Shown here piece by piece: positions 34,643 through 45,684 of a DNA stretch of 64,000 nt. Numbering within the stretch: position 1 is the stretch's first letter; the number at the start of each line of letters is the position of its first letter. The notes under the pieces are model-generated. The model saw nothing but the letters and a program-made list of their open reading frames with translations. It had not been told where the DNA came from and ran no database searches. The DNA is from Gentiana macrophylla (taxonomy: Eukaryota > Streptophyta > Magnoliopsida > Gentianales > Gentianaceae), in NCBI GenBank assembly GCA_026214975.1, contig CM047807.1, forward strand, positions 64,769,824-64,833,823, in the 5' to 3' direction. Both the position numbers and the translations under genes were made by a program.

Positions 34643-37600
34643 TCACCAACTTTTATAATTCCAAGTTCAAATCCTTAGTTTAGCAAATCTTTCACCACAA
34701 GTAGTTTAGTGAAAATATCGACAAGTTGATCTTCAAGAGGATGTATAGAACCACCACATCTTTCTTTTCAACATGATCTCTTATAAAATGATGTCTCACA
34801 TCAATGTGCTTGGTTCTTGAGTGCAAAAGCAGATTTTCTCGTGATTGCAATTGCACTTGTGTTATCACACATAATTGGAATTTCCTTTTCTTCAATTCCA
34901 TAATCCCTTAATTGTTATCTTAGCCATAGTACTTGTGCACAAAGAACTTCCAAAGAAGCAATGTATTCAAATTTTCAGTGGAAGTTGATATAGAATTATG
35001 TTTCTTGCTGAACCAGGAGACCAGTCTATTTCCCATTAACTGACAGGTTCCTGAGGTGCTTTTTCTATCAATCTTGCATCCAGCATAATCTGAATATGAG
35101 TAGGATATAACTTTGAAGCTTCCTTCCTTGGAATACCATATCCCTACTCCCAAAGTCTCTTTTAGGTACTTGAGAACTCTTTTGACTGCACCTAAATTAC
35201 TTTCTTTAGGTTTAGATTGAAATCTTGCACAAACACCTACATCAAAGGATATATCAGTCTGCTTTGGCGATAAGAAGTGCAATGATCGCTTATCATCCTT
35301 CCATAAGGTCTGATCAACATCTTTGCCTTCTTTATCTTCATCCAATCTGATATTTGTACTCATAGGGGTTGAATTTTTAGTGCTATTTTCCATACCAAAC
35401 TTCTTCAGCAACTCCTTGGTATATTTGGTTTGATGAATGAAGATTCCATCTTTCATTTGTTTAACTTGCAATCCCAAGAAGTAATTCATTTCTCCCATCA
35501 TACTTATTTGAAATTTGCTCTTCATTAGATTTGCAAACTTTTCACAAAGTAAATCATTTTCAGAACCAAAGATTATGTCATCAACATAAATCTGTACCAG
35601 CAGGGTGCTGTCCCCTTCACTGATTCTAAAAAGTGTCTTGTCAATGGTGCCTTTTGTAAAACCATTGTCAACAAAGAATTGAGATAGAGTCTCATACCAA
35701 GCTCTTGGTGCTTGTTTCAATCCATGAAGTGCTTTGTTGAGTCTATACACTTTATCTTCTTGATCTTTAATTTCAAATCCAGGAGGTTGCTGTACATACA
35801 CTTCCCCTCTAGAATACCATTCAAAAATGCACTTTTGACATCCATTTGATATACTTTGAAGTTCTTATATGCAGCATGTGCCAAGAATAATCTGATAGCT
35901 TCCAATCTTGCAACAGGTGCATAAGTTTCATCAAAATCTATTCCTTCTGCTTGAGAATAGCCTTTTGCAACTAGTCTGGCCTTATTCCTTACAATGGTAC
36001 CAGATTCATCAAGTTTATTTCTCAGATACCCACTTAGTACCAATGATATTTGCATGACTTGGCCTTTCAACTAGTGTCCAAACTTGATTTCTTTCAAATT
36101 CATTTAATTCTTCTTGCATAGCAATTATCCAATCTGGATCTGAAATTGCTTCTTCAACAACTTTAGGTTCCATTTGAGATAGAAAACAAGTAAACATAGC
36201 TTCCAGTTGTCTTCTAGTCCTGACACCTTGCTATACATTGCCAATAACTTGTTCAGCAAGGTGATTCCTTAACCATTGTGGATTCTGGTTATTTTGATTA
36301 TCAGGAACCTCATCTTCATGAGGGGTCTCTGTAGCTTCTTCTACAGGGGGTTCAGCAGATCCTTGAACCGCTTCATTGTTGCATCAAGAACATTACCACA
36401 GGTGTGTTCAGTGAAGGGATGTCGAAACTCTTAAATCATTGAATCTTTCCAAAAATTCAACACAATCTGGATCAGTGACTTGTTGATTCTCAGCAGGTCC
36501 ACAATCTTCATCTTCCATACCAGTAAACCTAGGTTCATCAAACACAACATGGATTGTTTCTTCATGTTTCAGTGACCTCTTGTTCAGCACCCTGAATGCC
36601 TTGCTGACTGAAGAATATCCCAAGAATATTCATTCATCTGATTTTGGTTGGAATGTCTTCAAGTGTACCTTATGATTTAGAATAAAACACTTACTTCCAA
36701 ATGGATGGAAATAGGATATGTTAGGTTTCCTTCCATTCCAAACCTCATAAGGTGTCTTCAAGACTTCTTGTTTATCGATGTTCTGCTTTTGTGTATAGCA
36801 TGTCAGTATTAATCGCTTCAAATTAATATATTTCAGGTAGCAATGCTTCACGGATCATTGTTCTCCCCGCTTCCTTTAAAGTCCTGCTTTCTTCTTCAAA
36901 GAACCCCATTTTGCTAAGGTGTACCAAATAGTAGCAAGTTGATGTAGTACACCATTCTGCTTCACAATATTCTCTTATAACTTTGTTGAGAAATTCAAGA
37001 CTCGATCCGATCTTATCTTTATTATCATTAAACTTTTCTCATTCTCAGAATCTCTTCAAAAGATTAGGCATGCTTTGAAGTGTTTCACTTTTCTTGTTCA
37101 TGAAGATCACCCAAGTGTATCTTGAATAATCATCCACAACCACTAAGGTGTATTTCTTTCCGCTTACACTTGTTGGAGTTATAGGTCCAAATAGATCCAT
37201 ATGCATTAGCTCCAACACTCTATTAGTTGATTGTTTAGTTTTTGACTTGAAGCTTGACTTTATCTGCTTACCTCTACCGACATGCATCACATATAGCATC
37301 CTTTTGAATGTGATCTCGTGGTAAACCAATCACCAGCCTTCTTCTTCACCAACTGATTAATATCATCAAAGTTTAAATGATTCAACTTCTTGTGCCATAA
37401 CCAATTTAGTTCAGACTTGGTATGCACAATCAGGCAGGTTTCTGGAACTGCAGTAGACCAATCCACAACATACATGTTCTGTTGTCTTCTACCAAAGCAA
37501 GTACAACTTGATCACCTCTTTCACTAATGACAATACAGCTTGTTTTTGTCAAAAGTGACCTTGTATCCCATGTCACGAAATTGTCCAATTAACGACAAGT

Positions 37601-37797
37601 CATAGTCCAGTCTTTCCACATATGCAACATTCTTGATTGTAAGTCCATTTCTGATAAGTGTGCCATATCCTCTTGTATATCCAGTGTATTCTTGTTGCCA
37701 AAATTCACCCTTGGACCATCTTTTGCCACAAACTTTGTTAAATGAAAGGCTTATTCTTTGTCATGTGTCCGGAACATCCACCGTCAAAGTACCGCAC
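34643..37797 (-). pseudogene. Element B pol: protease, integrase, reverse transcriptase, RNase H
   Basis: Minus strand, in the same order as A. The protease motif appears as YFDGGCSGHMT (A has FDSGCSRHMT). GAG-pre-integrase has MYVVDWST and LWHKKLNHLNF, and integrase has MHMDLFGPITPTSV near 37200. The second catalytic Asp is present but the Glu region around 36920 is scrambled. The best preserved section is reverse transcriptase plus RNase H at 35801-34920: [16 protein letters not shown] sequence (written LHGLKQ), the catalytic YVDD near 35590, and IDRKSTSGTCQLMGNRL. RNase H then breaks near 34920 and ends around 34650. Nearly base-for-base the same family as A but in inverse orientation. Confidence 0.9.
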
Positions 37798-37815
37798 ACC
37801 CTACAAAACAAAGTT
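37798..37815 (-). promoter_or_regulatory. Splice-acceptor-like signal at the gag/pol boundary of element B
   Basis: Minus strand TTAACTTTGTTTTGTAG before GGTGTG, identical to A through the AG. The gag stop TAA overlaps the branch-like TTAAC. Confidence 0.4.
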
Positions 37816-40103
37816 AATGCATTTTAGGTACCCAAACTGTTTGGGTCCATAGTGGTCAGTGGCAAGCATGACCCTTGGTATGTTTCCATAAGGTCTTATC
37901 CTGAATGTGTCATACTTTGGTTCATACATGTATTCCACACATCCATAAGTTCTCACAGTAGGTTTTGTAGGAATCACATATGTTTTCTGGCCTTTTGGTT
38001 CATAATGCTGTTTGAAGTGATTCTTGGTGTTAGAAGCATTAGTATAACCATTTGTTTGCTGTCTGCATTGAATGTACTGTAATATGGAGTCTGGCCGAGG
38101 TCTTGTGTAAGTCCTCTGCCGATCCCATTGCCTGGGTTTTACCCTAGTTGCATGGTTATACTTGTTGTTTCTAACAAGAGAGTGCAGAGTATTCCAATCA
38201 TCATCGGTGAGGGAGCAGTCTACCTTTCCCCGAGATAAGTATCCCTTGAATGATTTACATTTTTGGGTTTGGGATTCTTATCCTTGGAATATTTCTGTTT
38301 CTTATCCGTCTGTGGTCCAGCAGACTTGGTAGCAGGTCTGCTATCAGCAGGCTTAGAAGGCACATCAGTCCTCTTTTTAGATTTACTCTTTTTATTAGAA
38401 GCTGTTGACTTCTTTGACTTCTGATTTTGCTTCCTTGAAGCATTCTCATTTGGTTTTACTGCCTCAGCAACCTTACTGGGAGTTGGATCTAGTGCAGGTA
38501 CAACCTTAGGACCAATTCTGGTACAAGGTTCAGTGACCTTACTGGATCCACTATTGTTAGATTGCTGAGTTCAAAATCCAAGCCCTGTTCTATCACCATA
38601 AGGCTTTCCAGATTTGTATGCAGCAGAGGAACAAGATGGTTCAAATAGATTCAGGGTCTTTGGATGATCAAGCAGGCTTACACCGATTCTCATCCAACAT
38701 CTTTTCCTTACCTTTGAGAACCCTTCATTCAGCTTTCAATCTTCCAACTTCTAACTCAAGAGCTTCTTTTTCACCTTCACAATCTCATAACCGCATTGTA
38801 TTATCCTCGATTGATTAAGGATGGCATCCAAAGTCTCATTATTGTCGAAATTTCTAGGATTTGAACCACAAGTTGATTCACAATCACTTCCAAATGAGGA
38901 GTATTGATGGATACAAAGTGTTGTATACCTCATCGCTTCATCCATATTGGCCATCAAAGCATAATCTTCCATATCAAAGAACTTGATGCGAAAGTCATCC
39001 GATTCATTTCCTTTTGTGATTCCACATCATACCCCTGATTCATCTTCAAAGAACCATAGCCTTCTTGCCATGTCTTCTTTGTTGACTCTTGGTCTTGATG
39101 AGGTCCGACAATCGGTCTAAAATGTCCAGCTTCTTGTAGTTGAAGCAAAGATAATCAAGTTCCTTGCCTTGTTTTAACTCAGGACAGTCAGGTTTGAAGT
39201 GTCCTGGTTTCTTGCAATAAAAGCACAGATAGTCATTATCTTTCTTTGGTTCTTCTTTCCTTCTTTCAGTAGGCCTCTTTGTGAAATTTCTTGAAGGGGC
39301 CTTTCCAGTTTTCATCATCCTAATTTTCTTGCTCAGTAGGGCAATCTGCTCTTGCATTTCATCCAGCAGATCATCTTGTCCTCCTGATGTTTCTTCTTGA
39401 TGTGAAGCAGCCAATGCAGTGGTCTTTGGCTCTTCCTTTTCAGTTTCAGGTACAAGCTTTTTGCTAAATTCATAAGCCTTGAGATCTGAAAACAATTTGA
39501 AGGTGTCTTCTTCATGAAACTTCCTCATTTCTTCTATTGCAGTCACCCTCATTTTCCAAACATCTTTTGCAGGTAGAGCTTCCAAGATTTTGGTGTTTAT
39601 TTCTTCTTTTGAATAACTTACACTCAAGAGGTAAGTTCATCCAGATTGCATTGAATCTTGATTCCATTTGCTCAATGGTTTCATTTGGCGAAGATCTTGA
39701 ACTTTTGGACCCTCTTTCCGCCACACCGATTTTATTTTTCTTTATTGCATCAGTGCCTTCACAGATCAAATGTATCTTGTCCCAAAGTTCCTTTGCAGTT
39801 TTGCAATCTTTAACCTTCATGTACATATTGCTATCCAGAGTTACGTAAATGATGTCAATAGCAATATTGTTGAGGTTTGCTCTTATCTTTGCCTTCGCAT
39901 TCCATTCTCTTTTGGTTTAGGAATGTACTCAGTTGTATCACCCATTCTTATCGCCTTGGTAATCTCCAAAGGGTCCATCGCTTAGTACATCCATCATCTC
40001 ATCATGAGTTCCAGCAAGGTATGCCTCGCATTCGACGTTTATACTCATCAAATCATCAAGAGAACACATCAAAGATAGTTCTAGCATACTTGGTGTTGTC
40101 CAT
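37813..40103 (-). pseudogene. Element B gag, broken
   Basis: The ATG at 40103 (MDNTK) follows the primer site by about 95 bases. Conserved capsid-like segment MYMKVKDCKTAKELWDKIH (39826), then ETIEQMESRFNAI, a Lys-rich stretch, and an intact CCHC knuckle CFYCKKPGHFKPDC (near 39215). A second knuckle-like repeat is damaged (CFNYKK). Ser/Lys-rich middle region, and the end KQ(T)VWVPKMH before TAA at 37813-37815. Frameshifts lie near 39600, 39150, 38980, 38570 and 38230. It is clearer than the gag of A in the first half and complements it in the second. RNA-binding structural protein of the virus-like particle. Confidence 0.88.
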
Positions 40104-40197
40104 GATGCAAGTCTTTGAAAATCGAGAACTTGAAAGAAAGTTTCAAAGAATTTTCACAAGCACAACAAGTAGGATTACTTTAGAAACGTAAGCAATC

Positions 40198-40209
40198 GCT
40201 CCGATACCA
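40198..40209 (-). other. Primer-binding site of element B
   Basis: Minus strand TGGTATCGGAGC next to the LTR at 40212; complementary to initiator Met-tRNA. Confidence 0.9.
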
Positions 40210-40211
40210 AT

Positions 40212-40770
40212 TGTTGGTCCTTTGAAAGGCTTTGGTTAAGTTTAGAGGGGTGAATAAACTTAACACTTAAAACTTTGGAGTTAACAAATTCGCAACTTCA
40301 AAGATCTCAGCGATACTTCAGAGTCTGCTTTGAGACTTCATGAGCTGGCTCGATAAACAATGAGTCTCATCGATAGTTGAGTTTGCTGAATTTGTGCAAA
40401 TGAATTATATCAAAATTAAGCCTTCATACTTGTTGTTAAATATGATACTAAGTATTAGATACTCATTAGTGCAAGTGTGTGATTTCGGTTGCTAGATTCA
40501 GTAGGTTGATGTGTAAAATAAACTAAGTGCGTAATATAAATGCTTTGAAAGTAAGTGTGCATTTTTTATAGTGGTTCCGTGGTGTAATCTGTCACCCACT
40601 CTTCTCCTGTGATGTTGGAGGAAATTCACTAGAGATCTTTGATGTAGCTGTTACAAAGATTCCTAAGTTGTTTGTCCTTCACCAATAACTATGGTTTCAC
40701 AAACTCAAAATCGGGAGCAGTAGGATTGTTTGCTCTGAGTCTTCCACTGGTCCTTGAAGGGTAGGATTGC
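40212..40770 (-). repeat. 5' LTR of element B, 3' part only
   Basis: 559 bases matching 28196-28755 of the 3' LTR. It is broken at 40771 by the gypsy LTR of G1 (left flank ATTGC). The remaining U3 part of the LTR is not seen and would lie in or beyond the N gap. Confidence 0.88.
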
Positions 40771-42360
40771 TGTTCGGTAAAAACACGTTTTAAAATTTAT
40801 AAACCGAAACACCCCAAGTATAAGGATCTGTAGTAAAGGATGTTATCGGGTCGTCCTAAGGGAATGGAACGTTTATCGAATTCAAGTAAAAATCTATATC
40901 GATTATGTCACAATTACCTATCTAAACTAAGGTTGAAACTAACTAAAACCTAAACCTAAGAATTGAAACTAAAACAGGAATAAAAACAAGCAGAAAATAA
41001 GAAAACAGAAAGACGGACGAGCGTTCACTTTGATGAACGAGCGTCTGGAAACTAAATCTAATGGACGAGCGTCTGCTATTGAGGACGAGCGTCCGGTTAC
41101 GAACTGAAGCAGAAAAGTGCAGGAAAACAGCAGGAAATTAGGGTTTATAAAACTAGAACTTAAACTAAACTTAATCTAAACGATTTGATTAAAAAAATTA
41201 AAGGAAAACACAGCGAGGCAACGAATCCACCCATCAACAAACAACCCCCAACTAGATGGTGATTAAAAAGACATAGTTTTTAGCAGTGATTTTTCACGAA
41301 CTCGATCAAATATCTTCAATCAAATTTCTAAGGTTTCGTTTATCTTTTCAAACAAACTAAACATGCAATCAAAACGAAATCACGAGATTGTTTCCAAACT
41401 CTTACTCAACTAATCATGCACAATCTCTTAAAACACAATTAATTGCATTACTTTGAACAAAATAGAACTTAAATCATATATTTTCATATAATCATTCAAG
41501 CATAAAATAAACCTAGATCGTTTCATCAAATCTTAATTCAACAAAACTTAAACAAGACAAAACAGATCCAAAGTAATGAAAAACTATGAATTAACTCACT
41601 ACTCATCTAGTATCAAACTCCTCTAGTTGGTTTTGTTGTTGATGAGCTTCCTCCGTCGACTCACTGCAAGGCCTTTAGCCAACAATCATGTTGGACAAGA
41701 TTGTTGGATTGGAGAAATTCATCTCTATGGAATTAGGGTTCTGGCCGCAGCTTTTTGGTGTGAAAGTGCGATCTCAATGATGTGGTAGTCGTCTCTCCAT
41801 TAGGGTTTTAAAGGCTGCTTTGTATTTATAGATGGATAAGTCGGCCGTGAGTAAGTCGGCCCGGACGCTCGTCTATCAAATTGACGCTAAATCTGGAATT
41901 CCCAGACGCCGATTAAACGCTTCGTTCGCACCGCGGCTGAACTCTCTGTATTGATTTTATGCCTTTGAACGCCTGTTCAATTCATGGACGCCGTCCATCA
42001 TGAACGGAGATCAACGCCGGCCGGATCGCTGGGATCGGATTTCTTCATCTTTATCCATTTTCTTCAAGCCAATTCCAACTCTATCTTGAATAATTCGACT
42101 TGAGCTTCATTTATCCTCTTTAGCACTCGAAATTCAAGCCTCCTAAAGGATAAATAAACATTGCAAAATGTAATAAAACTCAAATAATAATAATTCCATT
42201 AATTTAACACATAAAATAATCAATTTTGCAAATAACCATATTAGAATCATCCTTACTAAATAATTGCACTTAAACCCTTAATTCTTATATAAATTATGCA
42301 GATGTGGGGAAAATAATAATGAAATACACCCTTAATAATCATATAAATATGGCCTTAACA
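40771..42360 (-). repeat. 3' LTR of gypsy element G1
   Basis: 1590 bases, perfect TG...CA ends (TGTTCGGTAA at 40771 on the plus strand; GGCCTTAACA at 42360). On the minus strand it begins TGTTAAGGCC directly after a polypurine tract. It contains two clusters of short GACGAGCG/GACGC repeats (41012-41096 and 41865-42020). It is homologous in inverted orientation to the LTR G2 after 44198, for example the block GAAATCCGATC next to GGAATTGGCTTGAAGAA. No ORF of interest. Confidence 0.8.
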
Positions 42361-42380
42361 ACACCCCCACACTTAGCTTT
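42361..42380 (-). other. Polypurine tract of gypsy G1
   Basis: Minus strand AAAAAGCTAAGTGTGGGGGTG T adjoining the LTR start. The GTGTGGGGG form after a TCCGAGGACG stretch is typical of plant Athila/Tat-type gypsy elements (family knowledge). Confidence 0.7.
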
Positions 42381-43925
42381 TTGTACGTCCTCGGACAAAA
42401 CAATCAAAACTATAGCTCAACTTCATGCAATCCACATAGATCTCTAACTCACGTAACAAAAGATACAACAACTATAGCAAACAATACCATCACAGAGATA
42501 GATTCAGTGTATGTGTGACAAGCCCTTTTCAAATTTAACAAGCCTTTCAAAGAAATGTCCTCTCAAAAATCCAATGACTATCCTAGATATAGGCAGTAAT
42601 AGCTCCACTCAAAGCCTTCCCACGTACTCAGTCGGATAATCCGTACAGCATATCATGCGGTTCTACTGGGTATAAGATCTATGATAACAAAGACTTCACT
42701 TTATTTTTATTCATCATTTTCAAAAATTTCCAAATTTGACGCATATCAGAATGAGCTCTTACCCGTCATAGTAGAGTAGGACATTTCGAGATAATCCCCT
42801 ACCTACTCAAATCATAAGGTAGCTTCTCCTGACTGTCGTGAGCTTTTGGTCATCATAGTGGTATAGGACATACGAGGTACACCCTACCGCACTCCAATCA
42901 CCAACCAGCTTTCGACAAACGTATTTATTATGATTGCTTATTCATTCTTTTTTTCAAGACATAAGTTACATCTCACTTATCACATTCAAACTTTATGATA
43001 TTCATAGCACACGGTCTAACTAAGGTGTTACTATACTGACCTTCCTAAGATAAATCACTAAAACAATGAAAGGATATAGTTCAAAAAGACTTGCTTCAAT
43101 ATCAAAGGCTCTCGTGAACGTGAAAAATGAATACTAGCTCCATGAAAGTAAAGACATGCTATAATTATCTCACTAAGTCACATACTATCATCGTTAGAAA
43201 ACTACAACTAGCAAGCATTTAGTTTCAACCATATGCTCGAGACTAACAAAAAAAATTTAAATTTCGTGGAAATTTAACATTCACTCATATTTCAAAGGAT
43301 ATAGCATAAAAACATACCCAATTTCCCCCCCACACTTAAATCACATTATGTCCTCAGAATGTGCAGAATAAAAGAAAAAGAAAACTTAGCTGGTTATGAA
43401 GTGGTTGTCGGATGAAAGTTGGCAGAGGTCAGGCCGGAGCATGAATGTACCGCGACAACTCGAATAGACAACACTGGACATAAAAGCTTGCAAACCTGCT
43501 CAAAAGTATCTACCACACTCGACATACCATATAATCTCGGGGTACACGGGGTATATGAGCAACACATAACACAAAACACTTACAATGAATGTAGGAGGAA
43601 TAACCATCAACACATAATCAACTAAAGTATTACTTCTAAAACAATAAAACAACCTAAAAAAAAATAACTAGGTTGCCTCCTAGGAGCGCTATTTTAATGT
43701 CAATAGCTTGACACAGATGTTAAAAGATCAACCCGGATCGGGCCACTTTGGTTTGACTACCTCCATCTCGATGATCGAATCGGAGAGCCTTTGGTGAAAT
43801 GATTTTCACCACAACAACAAGTCAAGTGTGCTATAAGATCATTAAATTTTTCTCTCCAAACTACACTGACTCCGAAGAATTGTCACTAAGCTCTTTATCG
43901 TTGCTTTCTTCGGTATGTGATTTCT
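42381..43925 (-). mobile_element. Gypsy G1 3' internal region, non-coding
   Basis: There is no protein of the usual gypsy order here: the region goes from a gag remnant straight to the polypurine tract, so pol is missing. It has a second C-rich tract (CCCCCCCACACTTAAATCAC, 43325) that mirrors the one at 42362, each followed by a GTCCTC stretch. A GGTTGCCTCCTAGGAGCGCT segment (43671) is a well-known recurring piece of Athila/Tat internal sequence. Short tandem-like segments around 42770-42900 repeat GTAGAGTAGGACAT/GTGGTATAGGACAT with CTACC and TAGCTT/AGCTTT. Confidence 0.6.
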
Positions 43926-44197
43926 GATTTCCCCTCCACGAACTCATGGCGCCGGGAGGGCTACTCGCTTCCCGACATCTTGCCGGGTCCACCTTTTACC
44001 ACTTCTCAACGTTACTTCATTGAGTTCTTCTTCCTGTCCATACTCCCACCGAGGTGTAATGGCGGTGCAAACATTCACATCGACTTTGGATTTCTCTCGG
44101 TATAACTCGGAAGTTTACCGTGAGGTCTGCTTGCTTGCTGGTCTGCCATCTGACCAACTTGTCTCTCAATAGCTTTAACGCTAGTAGACAAGGTCTT
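43926..44197 (-). pseudogene. Gypsy G1 gag C-terminal fragment (Athila/Tat type)
   Basis: Minus-strand reading gives TSVKAIERQVGQMADQQ and RPHGKLPSYTERNPK, then after a frameshift NEVTLRSGK. This fits the end of Athila/Tat gag, where an 'x-IGQLA ... RPQGxLPSNTExNP ... VTLRSGK' string is standard. The frame is open to 44197, where the oppositely oriented LTR G2 cuts in. It confirms the orientation and lineage of G1 and shows that this element has lost pol between gag and the 3' region. Confidence 0.7.
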
Positions 44198-45385
44198 TGT
44201 TCTCGGTGAAATTTATGGTTTTTATCGCATTATTAGAGAACAATATCTTTAAGTATTTTGGTAATTTTTAGAGGAAATTATGTGTTTAAGGCTTGAATTT
44301 GAATAATGGGTTTAAAAGTATTAAAAGTGTAATTTGGGCGCTTTTATGTGTTAAATTTATTGAATTACTATTATTTGGGGATGACTACATGTTTTCCATG
44401 TTTTATCTATTATGTAGATGCTTAATTTCGAGTGCATAAAGAGGATAAATGAGGCTCAATTCGAATTATAAGAGATAAATATGGAATTGGCTTGAAGAAG
44501 AATGGATAACTATGAAGAAATCCGATCCTCGGCATATTGGGCGGGCGTCGCGATCCGTCGAGCAGCGTCGAGGTGAATCGGCGTCCATGAAGCGTCGAGT
44601 CATATTTTACATACAGAGTCTCCAGGCGCCAAGTTGAGCAGCGTCTGAATCTCCGTCAAAAAAGCTGAGCAGCGTCCACCCGCTGGGCCGGGCGTCGATG
44701 CCGACTTAACCACTAGCCGACCTAAAATCCTATAAATAGCGGCGTGTATTAAACCCTGGGGACATCCCATACGCATCATTCACTCATAATAAACCTAGCG
44801 ACCGCATTATTCAAAGAGGAGAGTCAAAGATGTATCTCTCCATTCCAATGATTATGTCTAACAACATGATTGTTGGCTAAGCGCATAGCGATGGAACAAC
44901 CGGAGGATATCACATCAACGTCATCACAACCATGATTCGTTAGTTTATCTTTAGTTATGATTTTGAATACTTTGTTTTATTTATCGTTTGAATCCCGATT
45001 TATTGGTTAAGAGTTTCATTAGATAGGAATGTCAATGAACCTCTATGTTGTTTGAATTTTTATGGAAATATAATTCAACAATAGTTTTTAATTCAATCGA
45101 TACAATTGATGATGTTTTGAGGAATCATATATCGTTAGTTGGGTATTACAATTTGGGAACAAATTGTTGATCTTGTGATGAATGTTATTTGTTTTTCTTG
45201 GAAAAGTAAACAAACCCTAGAAATTGATCTAAAGGAATTTAGTCGGTTTAAGTGATTGATCATACCAATAAAAGCGTATTCGAATCATAATAAATGGTTG
45301 TTTGATTGTTGAGTGATAGATTCTAGGTGTTCTCTTTGTCTCCCCTTTATAATTTGATACAAAAATCGTTTGCTTCAACGTTAGT
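44198..45385 (+). repeat. Gypsy LTR G2, opposite orientation to G1, runs into assembly gap
   Basis: It starts TGTTCTCGG in the gag of G1 and shows the same sequence order as the minus-strand LTR of G1: TATGTGTTAAATTTATTGAA, then TCGAGTGCATAAAGAGG, GGAATTGGCTTGAAGAAG and GAAATCCGATCC. GACG/GTCG-rich repeats are at 44540-44700, and CCTATAAATAG (TATA box) is at 44729. It is related to, not identical with, the G1 LTR. The 3' end is lost in the N gap, so solo or full-length status cannot be told. Confidence 0.7.
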
Positions 45386-45485
45386 NNNNNNNNNNNNNNN
45401 NNNNNNNNNNNNNNNNNNNNNNNNNNNNNNNNNNNNNNNNNNNNNNNNNNNNNNNNNNNNNNNNNNNNNNNNNNNNNNNNNNNNN
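45386..45485. other. Assembly gap (100 N)
   Basis: Exactly 100 N, the conventional unknown-size gap. Left side is gypsy LTR G2; right side is mid reverse transcriptase/RNase H of SIRE element E. No element on one side continues on the other, so real sequence is missing or the join is a scaffold join. Confidence 0.99.
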
Positions 45486-45684
45486 ATATAGCATTTGCAA
45501 TGTAGGAGTATGTGCAAGATTTCAAGCTCAACCAAAGGAATCACATCTTCTAGCAATACAAAAGAATAATTAAATACTTGAAAAACACTATCAATGTAGG
45601 AATTTGGTATACAAAAGATGGAGGATTCAAGTTGATATCATATTCAGACTCTGACTATGCTGTATGCAAAATAGATAGAAAAAG
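45486..45684 (+). pseudogene. Element E pol, RNase H part before the insertion
   Basis: After the gap the plus strand reads NVGVCARFQAQPKESHLLAI, then a small frame break, then NVGIWYTKDGGFKLISYSD and CKIDRKS, which is the junction of reverse transcriptase and RNase H in SIRE elements (compare A at 27315-27500). The 8.96-kb insertion follows at Lys-Ser. AAAAG at 45680-45684 is the target duplication. Everything upstream (LTR, gag, most of pol) is lost in the gap. Confidence 0.88.
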
